From positions 62,001 through 126,000 of the forward strand of contig NZ_JAHVJZ010000006.1 in the NCBI RefSeq assembly GCF_019801015.1: a stretch of 64,000 nucleotides of DNA, read 5' to 3'. This stretch comes from Marinobacter nauticus (lineage in GTDB: Bacteria; Pseudomonadota; Gammaproteobacteria; Enterobacterales; Shewanellaceae). A program made the position numbers and the translations under genes. The notes beneath the pieces are model-generated. The model was given only the letters and a program-made list of their open reading frames with translations. It was not told the origin of the DNA and ran no database searches. Shown here piece after piece: positions 7,629-18,274 of the stretch. How positions within the stretch are numbered: position 1 is the first letter of the stretch; each line of letters begins with the position of its first letter.

Positions 7629-8266
7629 GAGCCCTTCTGCTCGGCGCATGGGCCGCAGCCCTGTTGAGCCTGCCACTCAAGGCGGACACCCAGGTACGAA
7701 TTGAGCCCGCTCCTGGCGGCAAGTGGGAGCTGGCCTCCGACAAGCGGGGTGCGCAGGTCTACACCCGCAAGGTGCCCGGTACGCCGGTGAAAGAGGTCAA
7801 GATGGAGGCGCTGATTGATGCGCCGGTCGAGCAGGTCTGGCGAGCGATCAGTGAGATTGAGCATTACCCGGAATTTATGCCTTACATCGACGACATCGAA
7901 GTCATGGGTGAGGCACAGAACGGGGGGGCCTATGTCTACCACCGGGTGGATCCACCACTGGTCAGCAAGCGGGACTACACCCTGCTGATCGTGAACGAGG
8001 AAGACGTTGAAGCGGGCAGCTACTACCGCTACTGGACTCAGATGAACCAGTTCGGGCCAGAGCCGAAAAAAGGCGTGGTAAGGCTGGAGATCTGCGATGG
8101 CAGCTGGGCGCTGGAGCGCACTGAAGATGGCCGTACTCAAGCCACCTACTGGGTCTACACCGATCCCGGTGGCCGCATTCCGGGCTGGCTGGCCAACCAG
8201 GCCAATACCGTGGGCCTGTACGACGTGCTTAAAGCGGTTGAAGCGCGGGCCAAAGGCTTTCAGTAG
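7622..8266 (+). CDS. START-domain (polyketide cyclase/lipid transport superfamily) exported protein
   Basis: The 214-residue product has a signal peptide (residues 1-21, ending LKA) and a START/Bet v1-like fold: an EALIDAPVEQVWRAISEIEHYPEFMPYI motif spans the first helix and strand, and a long C-terminal helix carries NTVGLYDVLKAVE. Such proteins bind hydrophobic ligands. The ATG lies inside the end of dgkA (7-bp overlap), which suggests a joint role in membrane lipid handling. The ligand is unknown. Confidence 0.8.
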   Translation: MVRALLLGAWAAALLSLPLKADTQVRIEPAPGGKWELASDKRGAQVYTRKVPGTPVKEVKMEALIDAPVEQVWRAISEIEHYPEFMPYIDDIEVMGEAQNGGAYVYHRVDPPLVSKRDYTLLIVNEEDVEAGSYYRYWTQMNQFGPEPKKGVVRLEICDGSWALERTEDGRTQATYWVYTDPGGRIPGWLANQANTVGLYDVLKAVEARAKGFQ

Positions 8267-8282
8267 ACCGAATGACAGGCAT

Positions 8283-8315
8283 AAAAAACACCGCCCGGAG
8301 GCGGTGTTTTTTTTT
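8283..8315. terminator. Bidirectional terminator between the START-domain gene and rplI
   Basis: ACACCGCC/GGCGGTGT stem with A6 on the left and T9 on the right. It can serve both converging genes. Confidence 0.85.
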
Positions 8316-8329
8316 GCGTTCGATATCGC

Positions 8330-8785
8330 TTACTCAGCAGAAGCAACAACGGCGATCTTAGCAGTCGCAGTTACGTCGCTGTGCAGAGAGATAACGATGT
8401 CGTACTCGCCAACCTGACGCAGAGCGCCTTCCGGCAGACGAACTTCAGCTTTAGACACTTCAACGCCAGCGGCGGTCAGAGCTTCAGCGATGTCGCGGGT
8501 ACCGATGGAGCCGAACAGCTTGCCTTCGTCACCAGCTTTGGAAGCGATTTCTACCGCTTCCAGAGCAGCCAGCTTCTCAGCACGAGCTTCAGCAGCAGAC
8601 AGGTCTGCAGCCATTTTGGCTTCCAGCTCGGCACGACGAGCTTCGAACACTTCCAGGTTAGCAGCGGTAGCTACAACTGCTTTGCCCTGAGGCAGCAGGT
8701 AGTTACGAGCGTAACCGGCTTTAACAGTAACTTTGTCGCCCAGGCCGCCCAGTTTGGCAACCTTATCCAGCAGAATAACGTCCAT
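8330..8785 (-). CDS. rplI: 50S ribosomal protein L9
   Basis: The 151-residue product has the canonical L9 N-terminus ([19 protein letters not shown]), the signature [13 protein letters not shown] near residues 24-36, a long central helix and a C-terminal globular domain. L9 bridges the L1 arm of 23S rRNA and supports reading-frame maintenance. It is the last gene of the rpsF-priB-rpsR-rplI operon, and a strong terminator follows. Confidence 0.98.
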   Translation of the reverse strand: MDVILLDKVAKLGGLGDKVTVKAGYARNYLLPQGKAVVATAANLEVFEARRAELEAKMAADLSAAEARAEKLAALEAVEIASKAGDEGKLFGSIGTRDIAEALTAAGVEVSKAEVRLPEGALRQVGEYDIVISLHSDVTATAKIAVVASAE

Positions 8786-8821
8786 TACCTTTCCTCTACT
8801 TAAAGTTGAACGTGTAAGGAC

Positions 8822-9372
<551 letters not shown>

Positions 9373-9375
9373 TCC

Positions 9376-9768
9376 TTACTCGGCAGCAGCTTCCTGAGCC
9401 GGCTTAGCTTCAGTGCGCTCACGACGCTCTTCGCGCTCGCGACGCTCTTCCTTGGCCTTGGCCATCGGAGAAGCTTCAGTTACAGCAGCTTTGGTACGGA
9501 TTACCAGGCTACGGATAACGGCATCGTTGTAACGGAAGTTGTTTTCCAGCTCAGCTACGGCTTCAGCAGTCGCTTCAGCGTTTACCAGCACGTAGTGTGC
9601 TTTGTGCAGCTTTTCGATCGGGTAAGCCAGTTGACGGCGACCCCAGTCTTCCAGACGGTGGATTTTGCCGCCGTCTTTCTCGATGGTCGCAGAGTAGCGC
9701 TCGATCATGCCTTGAACCTGTTCACTCTGGTCAGGGTGAACCATGAAGACGATTTCGTAATGACGCAT
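9376..9768 (-). CDS. rpsF: 30S ribosomal protein S6
   Basis: The 130-residue product starts [18 protein letters not shown] and carries the S6 motif [19 protein letters not shown] split over the middle. The tail is Glu/Lys/Arg/Ala-rich, the region that RimK extends with glutamates in relatives. It is the first gene of the operon, and the upstream leader contains a candidate S6:S18 control element. Confidence 0.98.
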   Translation of the reverse strand: MRHYEIVFMVHPDQSEQVQGMIERYSATIEKDGGKIHRLEDWGRRQLAYPIEKLHKAHYVLVNAEATAEAVAELENNFRYNDAVIRSLVIRTKAAVTEASPMAKAKEERREREERRERTEAKPAQEAAAE

Positions 9769-9790
9769 TATCGCTCCTTACGGTTAATTA

Positions 9791-9821
9791 GCCTCAAGTG
9801 GCTCGGCCGGACCTATGAGGC
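9791..9821 (-). promoter_or_regulatory. Candidate S6:S18-binding leader hairpin of rpsF
   Basis: On the minus strand the 5' leader folds as GCCTCA ... TGAGGC with a C/G-rich internal segment containing CCGGCCGAGCC, located 22 bases before the rpsF start. The known rpsF leader motif is a stem with a CCG-bearing loop that binds the S6:S18 complex for feedback. The match is by architecture only. Confidence 0.45.
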
Positions 9822-9858
9822 AAGGAACAAAAAGGGGTTTGGCCGAATTAGCCGGCGC

Positions 9859-9887
9859 ATGTTACCGGAACGGCGCTCAGAAGACAA
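9859..9887 (-). promoter_or_regulatory. Predicted sigma-70 promoter of the rpsF operon
   Basis: Reading on the minus strand: -35 TTGTCT, 17-bp spacer, -10 TAACAT, followed by a GC-rich discriminator typical of growth-rate-controlled ribosomal promoters. Confidence 0.5.
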
Positions 9888-10013
9888 ACAAAATCGCTTC
9901 CTCTGACGCAGTTGGCTCAATTCGTTAACCCGATATGCACTGTGTAGCAATTTCAATTGATTGAGATAGACTGGGCGGACTCTTATGGACTGGAAAGTGT
10001 AGAACCGCTCGTC

Positions 10014-10763
10014 GTGAATCGCCCGCTGTCACTTTTATCTCTCTGGATGCTGAGCACCCCCGCCCTGGCGCTGGTGCCACCGAACTATTCTGAGCCCCCC
10101 ACGGATCTGGACGCCGAGGTGGAGCTGGGCATGCAATACAACAGCGGTAACACCAATTCCGCCAACTTCAATACCCGCGGCAAGCTGGTGTACGACACCG
10201 AGAACGCCCGTCAGGAGGCGGTGGCCCGGGCCTATTTTGCCGCGGACGATGAAAAGACGACCGCGGAGCAGTACCAGCTCCAGTACCAGTCAGACTATAA
10301 GCTGGAAGGCACCCAGTATCTTTACGGCCGTGGTGACATGCTGTGGGACCGGTTCGGCTCCTACCAGAAGCAGTTCACCTACTCGTTCGGATACGGTTAC
10401 ACGCCGCTGGACGCCAAACAGACCAAAATCAGCCTCGAAGTGGGTGCCGGTTACCGTTACAACGACGCTAACCTCTCCAACAGCGAAGACACCTCAAACA
10501 GCAGCGATGACGAAGGGATTGTGCGTCTGGCCAGTAAGCTGGAACACCGTCTTCAGGAGTACACCACTTTTAATGCCGATGCGTCCGTGGAAACCGGTAA
10601 CCGCAACACCATCGCCAACCTGAACCTGGCCTACCGCAACCAGTTCTGGGCGGACCTGGCCCTTAAGGTCGGCTTTGACATCAAGTACACCGACAAGGTG
10701 CCGGAGGGCACCGAGAATCACGATGTGATTTCGACGGTGAACCTTATCTATTCGTTCCGCTGA
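10014..10763 (+). CDS. DUF481-family outer-membrane protein
   Basis: About 249 residues. The N-terminus from GTG 10014 gives a short signal peptide (PLSLLSLWMLSTPALA). The mature part is a run of alternating aromatic/polar strands (ELGMQYNSGNTNSANFNTRG, KYTDKVPEGTENHD) ending in a terminal Phe-Arg, typical of the YdiY/DUF481 salt-induced outer-membrane barrel family. The start is uncertain: TTG 9957 would give a longer N-terminus that does not look like a signal peptide. It is a single gene with its own terminator, convergent with rlmB. Function is unknown. Confidence 0.8.
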   Translation: MNRPLSLLSLWMLSTPALALVPPNYSEPPTDLDAEVELGMQYNSGNTNSANFNTRGKLVYDTENARQEAVARAYFAADDEKTTAEQYQLQYQSDYKLEGTQYLYGRGDMLWDRFGSYQKQFTYSFGYGYTPLDAKQTKISLEVGAGYRYNDANLSNSEDTSNSSDDEGIVRLASKLEHRLQEYTTFNADASVETGNRNTIANLNLAYRNQFWADLALKVGFDIKYTDKVPEGTENHDVISTVNLIYSFR

Positions 10764-10765
10764 TC

Positions 10766-10793
10766 AAAAACGCCTCCTTTCGGAGGCGTTTTT
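10766..10793. terminator. Bidirectional terminator between the DUF481 gene and rlmB
   Basis: CGCCTCC/GGAGGCG stem flanked by A5 and T5. Confidence 0.85.
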
Positions 10794-10807
10794 CGTTTGG
10801 GTGTGGC

Positions 10808-11545
10808 TCAGCCCAGACGCTGACGGACCGCTTCAAACAGGCAGATGCCGGTCGCGACGGACACGTTCAGGCTGGAGACGGCGCCCGCCATCGGGATGCT
10901 GATAAGGTCATCGCAGTGCTCCCGGGTCAGACGACGCAAGCCTTTGCCTTCCGCGCCCATGGCGATCGCCAGCGGCCCGGTCAGCTTGCTCTGGTACAGG
11001 TTGTGGGTGGCCTCACCGGCCGCCCCAACGATCCAGACGCCGCGCTCCTGAAGGGCACGCAGGGTGCGCGCCAGGTTCGTCACCTGAAACAGCGGCACCG
11101 CTTCCGCAGCGCCCACAGCAACTTTACGCACAATCGGCCCCAGCCCCGCGGAGCGATCCTTCGGTACGATCACGCCATGGACACCCGCCGCATCGGCACT
11201 GCGCAGACAGGCCCCAAGGTTATGGGGATCAGTCACGCCATCCAGGATCAGCAGAAAGGGCGTATCCACCGAGTCCAGCAGCTGATCCAGCTCGTGCTCA
11301 CCTTTAACCGGTTCAGCCTTACAGCGGGCGACCACGCCCTGATGCTGCGGGGACTCGGCCTTCTCATCCAGCACTTTGCGCGCCGTCAGCTGAGGACGGA
11401 CACCAAACTGCTGGGCCAGCTCCAGAACTCGGGTCAGACGCTCATCCTCGCGCCCTTTCAGAACCCACAGCTCCATCACCCGTTCAGGCTGGCGCTGTAA
11501 GATCGCCTCCACCGCATGGAGGCCAAACACCATTTCGTGCTTCAT
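10808..11545 (-). CDS. rlmB: 23S rRNA (guanosine-2'-O-)-methyltransferase RlmB
   Basis: This SpoU/TrmH-family enzyme methylates G2251 of 23S rRNA using S-adenosylmethionine. The 245-residue product has the N-terminal substrate-binding domain ([10 protein letters not shown]) and the knotted SPOUT domain with its three motifs: [14 protein letters not shown] near residue 107, [11 protein letters not shown] near 196, and [17 protein letters not shown] near 217. Its ATG overlaps the rnr stop by 1 bp, so it is translated together with rnr as in E. coli. Confidence 0.96.
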   Translation of the reverse strand: MKHEMVFGLHAVEAILQRQPERVMELWVLKGREDERLTRVLELAQQFGVRPQLTARKVLDEKAESPQHQGVVARCKAEPVKGEHELDQLLDSVDTPFLLILDGVTDPHNLGACLRSADAAGVHGVIVPKDRSAGLGPIVRKVAVGAAEAVPLFQVTNLARTLRALQERGVWIVGAAGEATHNLYQSKLTGPLAIAMGAEGKGLRRLTREHCDDLISIPMAGAVSSLNVSVATGICLFEAVRQRLG

Positions 11546-13884
11546 TAACGCTTATTCCGCTTGGACTTGGTTTTCTTGCCGCTGCGCTGTTCCGCCGGCT
11601 TGTCACCGCTTTGAGGCTTACCACCACGACTCTGCTTGGCTCGGGATGATTTGCCTTTGCTTGATTTGCGCGGCCCTTTTTTGCCCTCGGACTTGCCGGT
11701 TTCAATCAGGCCCAGATCGATCTGACGATCGTCCAGCTTCACCGCCATCACTTTCACTTCCACCGGGTCGCCCAGACGGTAGCGACGGCCGGAGCCTTCG
11801 CCGATCAGCGCCTGACGTACCGGGTCAAAGTGGTAGTAATCGTTGGCCAGAGTGGAGATGTGCACCAGTCCGTCGATGTGCAGATCCTTGAGGCGGACAA
11901 ACAGGCCAAAGCTGGTCACACCGCTGACCACTGCTTCGAAGCTGTCGCCCACGTGGTCCAGCATGTATTCGCATTTCAGCCAGTCAGACACATCACGGGT
12001 GGCATCATCAGCACGACGTTCGGTCATGGAACAGTGCTCACCCAGCTCTGCCAGCGGGCCGGAGTCGTAACCAAAACCACCGTCCGGCTGCAGCTTCTGC
12101 AGCGGCAGTTCGGGGCTGGCCTGCTTGTCCAGCAGGTAACGAATCACCCGATGCAGCACCAGGTCCGGGTAGCGGCGGATCGGCGAGGTAAAGTGGGCAT
12201 AGCTGGCCAGAGCCAGACCAAAGTGTCCAATGTTCTCCGGGCTGTAGACCGCCTGCTTCATGGAGCGTAGCACCATGGTCTGGATCAGCTCGGCATCGGC
12301 GCGGCCCACGGTTTTCGCCAGCAGCTCCGCCACATCCTGCGGGGTCGGCTCTTCACCACCACCCAGCGCCAGACCCTGCTGGCCAAGGAAGTCACGCAGG
12401 GTTTCCAGCTTCTGCGCACTCGGGCCTTCATGCACCCGGTACAGCACCTCACCCTGTTGCTTCTTAACGAACTTACCGGCCGCCACGTTGGCCAGGATCA
12501 TGCACTCTTCGATCATCTTGTGCGCGACGTTTCGGGTGCGCGGCACAATGCTTTCAATACGGCGCTGAGCATTGAAGATAAACTGGGTTTCTTCGGATTC
12601 CAGAACCAGTGCACCGCGCTCCTGACGAGCGTGATCCAGTGCCATATAGAGACGGTTCAGCTCTTCCAGGTGCGGGAACACCTCGGCGTACTGCTCGATC
12701 AGGGCGCTATCGCCTTCCAGCATCGCCGCCACCTTGGTGTAGGTCAGACGCGCGTGGCTGTGCATCACAGCAGGGTAGAACTCAAAGCCGGACAGATTGC
12801 CTGCGGCCGAGACAGTCATCTCAGCCACCATGCAGAGACGATCCACGTGAGGATTCAGCGAGCAGAGGCCGTTGGAGAGCTTCTCCGGCAGCATCGGAAT
12901 CACCTGTGCCGGGAAGTACACGGAGTTACCGCGGGCCAGGGCTTCGTTATCCAGCTCAGTGCCGGGGCGCACGTAGTGACTGACGTCGGCGATCGCCACG
13001 TACAGGCGCCAGCCGCCGCCTTTCTTGCGCTTGGCAAACACCGCGTCGTCGAAGTCACGAGCGTCTTCGCCATCAATGGTCACCAGCGGCAGATGACGCA
13101 GGTCCTTACGGCCCTGTTTGTCCGCTTCCTGTACTTCGTCCGGGATGGCGGCGGTTTCCGCCAGCAGCGCTTGGCTGAACTGGTGGGGCAGATCGTGACT
13201 GCGCAGGGCGATCTCAATCTCCATGCCCGGCGCCATCTCGTTACCCAGCACCTCTTTAACCCGGCCAATGCCGTGGGTATGGCGGGCAGGACGCTTCACC
13301 AGCTCCACCACGATAACCTGGCCCTCACGGGCACCTGCACGGCCATCTTCCGGGATCAGAATGTCCTGAGACAGACGGGCGTCATCCGGCACGGCAAAGC
13401 CGATGCCGTCTTCATTGAAGTAGCGGCAGACAAGCTCGCTGCTGCGCTCCTCAATGATGCGGACGATGCGACCCTCTTTACGGCCACGACGGTCCATGCC
13501 GTCCACCTGCGCCAGCACACGGTCACCGTGCAGAACGGAGTACATGCTGCGCTCAGAGAGGTAGAGGTCATCGCTGCCGTCATCCGGGCGGAAAAAGCCG
13601 AAGCCATCGCGGTGACCCAGCACCACGCCGGTCAGCAGGTCCATCCGCTCAGGCAGGCCATAACGACCTTTGCGGGTATAAACGATCTGGCCGTCACGCT
13701 CCATGGCGCGCAGGCGTCGACAGAGGGCAACGTACTGGTCGCCCTCTAACTGAAAATGTGCAGCAAGTTCTTCGCGCGCCACCGGTCCGGTGTGCTGTCG
13801 CATGCGCTCGATGAGGAACTCACGGCTGGGGATCGGGTTGGCGTATTTCTCCGCCTCCCGGTGAAAATGGGGATCCTGACTCAT
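11545..13884 (-). CDS. rnr: Ribonuclease R
   Basis: This is a processive 3'-5' exoribonuclease that degrades structured RNA and tmRNA-tagged messages. The 779-residue protein shows, in order, an N-terminal winged-helix region, cold-shock domains ([17 protein letters not shown] near residue 95), the RNB catalytic domain with the metal-binding DARDFDDA motif near residue 275, an S1 domain near 645-725, and a very basic Lys/Ser/Arg-rich tail (last 55 residues) as used for double-strand unwinding. It is coupled to rlmB. The nsrR gene found beside rnr in enterobacteria is absent. Confidence 0.97.
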   Translation of the reverse strand: MSQDPHFHREAEKYANPIPSREFLIERMRQHTGPVAREELAAHFQLEGDQYVALCRRLRAMERDGQIVYTRKGRYGLPERMDLLTGVVLGHRDGFGFFRPDDGSDDLYLSERSMYSVLHGDRVLAQVDGMDRRGRKEGRIVRIIEERSSELVCRYFNEDGIGFAVPDDARLSQDILIPEDGRAGAREGQVIVVELVKRPARHTHGIGRVKEVLGNEMAPGMEIEIALRSHDLPHQFSQALLAETAAIPDEVQEADKQGRKDLRHLPLVTIDGEDARDFDDAVFAKRKKGGGWRLYVAIADVSHYVRPGTELDNEALARGNSVYFPAQVIPMLPEKLSNGLCSLNPHVDRLCMVAEMTVSAAGNLSGFEFYPAVMHSHARLTYTKVAAMLEGDSALIEQYAEVFPHLEELNRLYMALDHARQERGALVLESEETQFIFNAQRRIESIVPRTRNVAHKMIEECMILANVAAGKFVKKQQGEVLYRVHEGPSAQKLETLRDFLGQQGLALGGGEEPTPQDVAELLAKTVGRADAELIQTMVLRSMKQAVYSPENIGHFGLALASYAHFTSPIRRYPDLVLHRVIRYLLDKQASPELPLQKLQPDGGFGYDSGPLAELGEHCSMTERRADDATRDVSDWLKCEYMLDHVGDSFEAVVSGVTSFGLFVRLKDLHIDGLVHISTLANDYYHFDPVRQALIGEGSGRRYRLGDPVEVKVMAVKLDDRQIDLGLIETGKSEGKKGPRKSSKGKSSRAKQSRGGKPQSGDKPAEQRSGKKTKSKRNKR

Positions 13885-13934
13885 TTGACTGCCAATGATT
13901 GGAAAGTGGGTAAAAGTATAACCCGAATGGCCGT

Positions 13935-14552
13935 TTATCGACCCAGAGCGGCCTGGCGGGTCTGCTCCCTGACACTGGGGGGCAATTGCATGGCCAGACG
14001 ATGTTTCAACTGTTCGGCTTCGCGACGCTCCTCTTCCGTTTCAAAAACGGCGCGATGGAGCCAGCGATAGACTTCGGGATAATCCAGTGAGCTGCCCTCG
14101 CCGTCCGCATACGCGCGGGCCAGGGTCAGCAATGCCCGGTGGTGGCCCAGGGATGCGGCCATTCGGGTCAGATTCAGGCCATGGGCCTGATCGGTAACCA
14201 CAAAGCGCCCTTCGAGATAGTAGCGCCCTAACTGCTCGAGTGCGTCGGGAAGCCCCTGATCGGCCGCCGTACGCAGGTATTGAAAGCCGGTTTGCACGTC
14301 CTTTTTCACGCACACACCGTACAGCTGCATATCGGCCCACAGCATCTGGTAAGCCGGCAGCTTAAGAACATCGGCCCGGGCCTGAATGTCCTGAACCAGC
14401 TGACAATCATCCCGCCGCACCCGCATCAGATGCGTGTTGTCGCGGATCATGTTCAGCAGTTCGTCCTGGCCATACAGCTCCACCGCCCGCATCTCTTGTG
14501 CCAGGGCGCCCGGGGCCAACAGCATCAGCAGTGTCAGTAGAGTTCGTTTCAT
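13935..14552 (-). CDS. motX: Sodium-type flagellar motor protein MotX
   Basis: The 205-residue product begins with a signal peptide ending ALA (residue 18). It carries Sel1-like repeats (FQYLRTAADQGLPDALEQLGRYY and a second ARAYADGEGSS unit). The N-terminal region ELLNMIRDNTHLMRVRRDDC with LVQDIQARA agrees with Vibrio/Shewanella MotX, which forms the periplasmic T-ring that docks PomA/PomB stators. Length (about 210) also fits. The gene lies alone between rnr and purA, away from flagellar clusters, as I recall for Shewanella. A generic Sel1 protein is the alternative. Confidence 0.8.
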   Translation of the reverse strand: MKRTLLTLLMLLAPGALAQEMRAVELYGQDELLNMIRDNTHLMRVRRDDCQLVQDIQARADVLKLPAYQMLWADMQLYGVCVKKDVQTGFQYLRTAADQGLPDALEQLGRYYLEGRFVVTDQAHGLNLTRMAASLGHHRALLTLARAYADGEGSSLDYPEVYRWLHRAVFETEEERREAEQLKHRLAMQLPPSVREQTRQAALGR

Positions 14553-14585
14553 AATCAGGTTATCGACGCGGCCAGAGGATACTTT

Positions 14586-14610
14586 AACGGGGCCCGAAGG
14601 CCCCGTTTTT
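14586..14610. terminator. Hairpin between purA and motX
   Basis: ACGGGGCC/GGCCCCGT stem with GAA loop. The T5 tract is on the plus strand, although both neighbours are on the minus strand, where the tail is only TTAAAG. It may still act in RNA 3'-end formation of purA. Confidence 0.5.
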
Positions 14611-14622
14611 AATCCTTAAGCA

Positions 14623-15951
<1,329 letters not shown>

Positions 15952-15981
15952 CTAGCAGAACCGCTCTGGTCAAAACACCGC

Positions 15982-16164
15982 CTAGGAGGAAAAAATGTAA
16001 AGAAGCACCGCGCCGGCAGTGACCAATGCGCCTCCGATGCGGCGCAGCACCATAACATCCTGTGCAGCCATCTCCTTCATCATCGCCTGCCACTGGCGGG
16101 GGAACAGCAACGGCCCCAGCCCTTCAATCAGCATCACGCCACCGATCAGCCACATCCAACTCAT
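15982..16164 (-). CDS. DUF2065 (YjeT-like) small membrane protein
   Basis: A 60-residue protein with two hydrophobic helices separated by a short amphipathic stretch (FPRQWQAMMKEMAAQ). It matches the YjeT/DUF2065 family that lies between hflC and purA in E. coli. ATG 16164 gives the family N-terminus MSWMWLIGG. The role is unknown; location suggests a link to the HflKC membrane complex. Confidence 0.85.
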   Translation of the reverse strand: MSWMWLIGGVMLIEGLGPLLFPRQWQAMMKEMAAQDVMVLRRIGGALVTAGAVLLYIFSS

Positions 16165-16179
16165 GCTCTGCCTCACAAC

Positions 16180-16208
16180 AAAAAAGGGCCCGGTATCAAC
16201 CGGGCCCT
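16180..16208 (-). terminator. Terminator after hflC
   Basis: GGGCCCGG/CCGGGCCC stem; the flanking A6 reads as T6 on the minus strand. It separates hflKC from DUF2065 and may attenuate read-through. Confidence 0.75.
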
Positions 16209-16224
16209 GGATTCTCACATCGCC

Positions 16225-17100
16225 TTAGCGAGTCTTACTGTTCATAAACTGGAAGAACTCGGAATCCGGCGAAATCACCAGGACATCGTCCTTGCTGCGG
16301 AAGGAGGCCTTATAGGCATCCAGGCTGCGCAGCAGGGCATAGAACTCCGGGTTCTGACCGTAGGTGTCAGCGTAGATCTTGGCCGCAGCACCGTCACCTT
16401 CACCGCGCAGGGTTCGGGACTTACGCTCCGCTTCCGCCAAAATCACGGTGGCACGGGCGTCCGCGCCGGCGCGGATAACTTCTGCCTTCTCCTGACCCTC
16501 AGAACGGTGAGCACGGGCTACCGCTTCACGCTGGGCGCGCATACGGTCGTAGATGAACTCACTCACCTCACGGGGCAGGTTGATCTGCTTCACCCGAACG
16601 TCCACCACTTCGATGCCCAACTCGGCAGCGTCAGTGCGGGTAGCACGCAGCGCTTCCTGCTGCAGCTCGTCACGGCTGCCGGAGACGATCTCCTTAATGG
16701 TACGGCTACCAAACTCAGAGCGCAGACCGTTATTGATCTTACTCTGCAGCAGGGACTCAGCCAGCAGCTGGTTGCCCTGAGTGGCCAGATAGAACTGGCC
16801 AAAGTCGGTGATGCGCCATTTCACGTAGGAGTCGACCATCAGGTCTTTCTGCTCAGACGTCACGAAACGGTCTGCCGCGGCATCCAGAGTGAGGATACGG
16901 GCATTGAGTGTGAACACCTGGTCAATCAGCGGTACTTTGAAGCGCAGGCCCGGCTCGTACACCTGGGTGCCGCCATCGCTGTCTTTCAGAATGACACCAA
17001 AGCGTTTCACGATGGCACGCTCGCCCTCTTCCACCACAAACAGGGAGGAGAAGCCGGCAAACAGAACCGCCACCAAAAGGATCAAACTAACAGGACGCAT
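16225..17100 (-). CDS. hflC: HflC, FtsH protease modulator (SPFH)
   Basis: HflC pairs with HflK in a large periplasmic SPFH assembly around FtsH and tunes degradation of membrane proteins. The 291-residue protein has a single N-terminal membrane helix (residues 3-22), an SPFH/band-7 domain starting VVEEGERAIVKRFG, and a long Ala/Glu-rich coiled-coil (RAHRSEGQEKAEVIRAGADA). It starts 2 bp after hflK. Confidence 0.96.
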   Translation of the reverse strand: MRPVSLILLVAVLFAGFSSLFVVEEGERAIVKRFGVILKDSDGGTQVYEPGLRFKVPLIDQVFTLNARILTLDAAADRFVTSEQKDLMVDSYVKWRITDFGQFYLATQGNQLLAESLLQSKINNGLRSEFGSRTIKEIVSGSRDELQQEALRATRTDAAELGIEVVDVRVKQINLPREVSEFIYDRMRAQREAVARAHRSEGQEKAEVIRAGADARATVILAEAERKSRTLRGEGDGAAAKIYADTYGQNPEFYALLRSLDAYKASFRSKDDVLVISPDSEFFQFMNSKTR

Positions 17101-17102
17101 GA

Positions 17103-18221
17103 TCAGTTTCTCCCCTGACGAGTGCGGTCGGTACGGCTGTTACGACTGTCGTCGAACTGCGGGCTGGCCGGACGGGTCTGACTGGACGGCGCAGGCTGAG
17201 TCACCTGATGTTGCGGCGCAGCCTGACCAGACTGATTCTGGATGATCTTGTCCAGCGGCAGGTAGAACATGGAGCCGCCGTCGTTATCAACCATCACCTT
17301 GGTGGTCTTGCTGAACACCTGCTCCATCGCTTCCAGATAGAGGCGCTCACGGGTCACAACAGGCGCGGCCTCGTATTCCGGCAGCAGCTGAGCAAAGCGT
17401 GCCACTTCACCTTCCGCTTCCAGAACCACACGACGCTTGTACGCGTCGGCTTCCTGCAGCATACGCTCGGCGCGACCACGAGCCTGAGGCTCAACCTGAC
17501 GGGCGTAAGCGGTGGCTTCCTGAACGTAACGCTCTTCATCTTCCTGTGCGGCGATGGCGTCATCGAAAGCGGGTTTCACCTCTTCCGGCGGACGGGCTTC
17601 TTTAAACGCCACGTCAACCACCACCAGGCCCATGTTGTAGGACTCGATGATGCCTTCCAGTTCCTGCCAGGTGTCGCGACGAACCTGGTCACGACCCACG
17701 GTCAGGATGTTATCCATGGTGGTGTGGCCAATCACGTAGCGCAGTGCACTGTCCATCGCCTCACTCAGAGACTGGTCAGGACTGGTTACAGAGAACAGGT
17801 ACTTCTGCGGATCGGCGATGCGGTACTGCACTTCCATCTCAACGCGCACCACGTTTTCATCCTGAGTCAGCATCATGCCAGAGGCAGTCAGACGATTAAC
17901 TCGCTGGATGTTGACCGGATACACGGTGTCCACAAAAGTGGGTTTCCACTTCAGGCCCGGCTCCACCAGTTCATGGAACTGGCCGAAACGCAGCTTCACG
18001 CCACGCTCCGCTTCTTCGATTTTGTAGAAGCCGGAGAAGGCCCAGATCAGTACCAGGCCGAGCAGGACTAGCCCTGCACCCAGACCACTGAACTGGTTGC
18101 CGCCGCCAAAGCGGGAGGAAAGTTTACGGAAGACCTCATCCAGATCCGGCGGACCCTGGTCTTTACCGCCTCGGTTGCCCCATGGGTCTTTGCCTTGATT
18201 GCCAGGCTCGTTCCAAGCCAT
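17103..18221 (-). CDS. hflK: HflK, FtsH protease modulator (SPFH)
   Basis: The 372-residue partner of HflC has a Gly/Asn-rich cytoplasmic start (MAWNEPGNQGKDPWG), one membrane helix near residues 56-76, the SPFH domain with GVKLRFGQFHELVEPGLKW, and a Gln/Ser/Pro-rich C-terminus. ATG 18221 matches the HflK N-terminus; the ATG two codons upstream is less likely. It lies in the hfq-hflX-hflK-hflC run. Confidence 0.96.
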   Translation of the reverse strand: MAWNEPGNQGKDPWGNRGGKDQGPPDLDEVFRKLSSRFGGGNQFSGLGAGLVLLGLVLIWAFSGFYKIEEAERGVKLRFGQFHELVEPGLKWKPTFVDTVYPVNIQRVNRLTASGMMLTQDENVVRVEMEVQYRIADPQKYLFSVTSPDQSLSEAMDSALRYVIGHTTMDNILTVGRDQVRRDTWQELEGIIESYNMGLVVVDVAFKEARPPEEVKPAFDDAIAAQEDEERYVQEATAYARQVEPQARGRAERMLQEADAYKRRVVLEAEGEVARFAQLLPEYEAAPVVTRERLYLEAMEQVFSKTTKVMVDNDGGSMFYLPLDKIIQNQSGQAAPQHQVTQPAPSSQTRPASPQFDDSRNSRTDRTRQGRN

Positions 18222-18274
18222 TAACACTGCTCCATTTGATGGGATTCGGTAACTCTAGCTAATTTATCAGCCAA

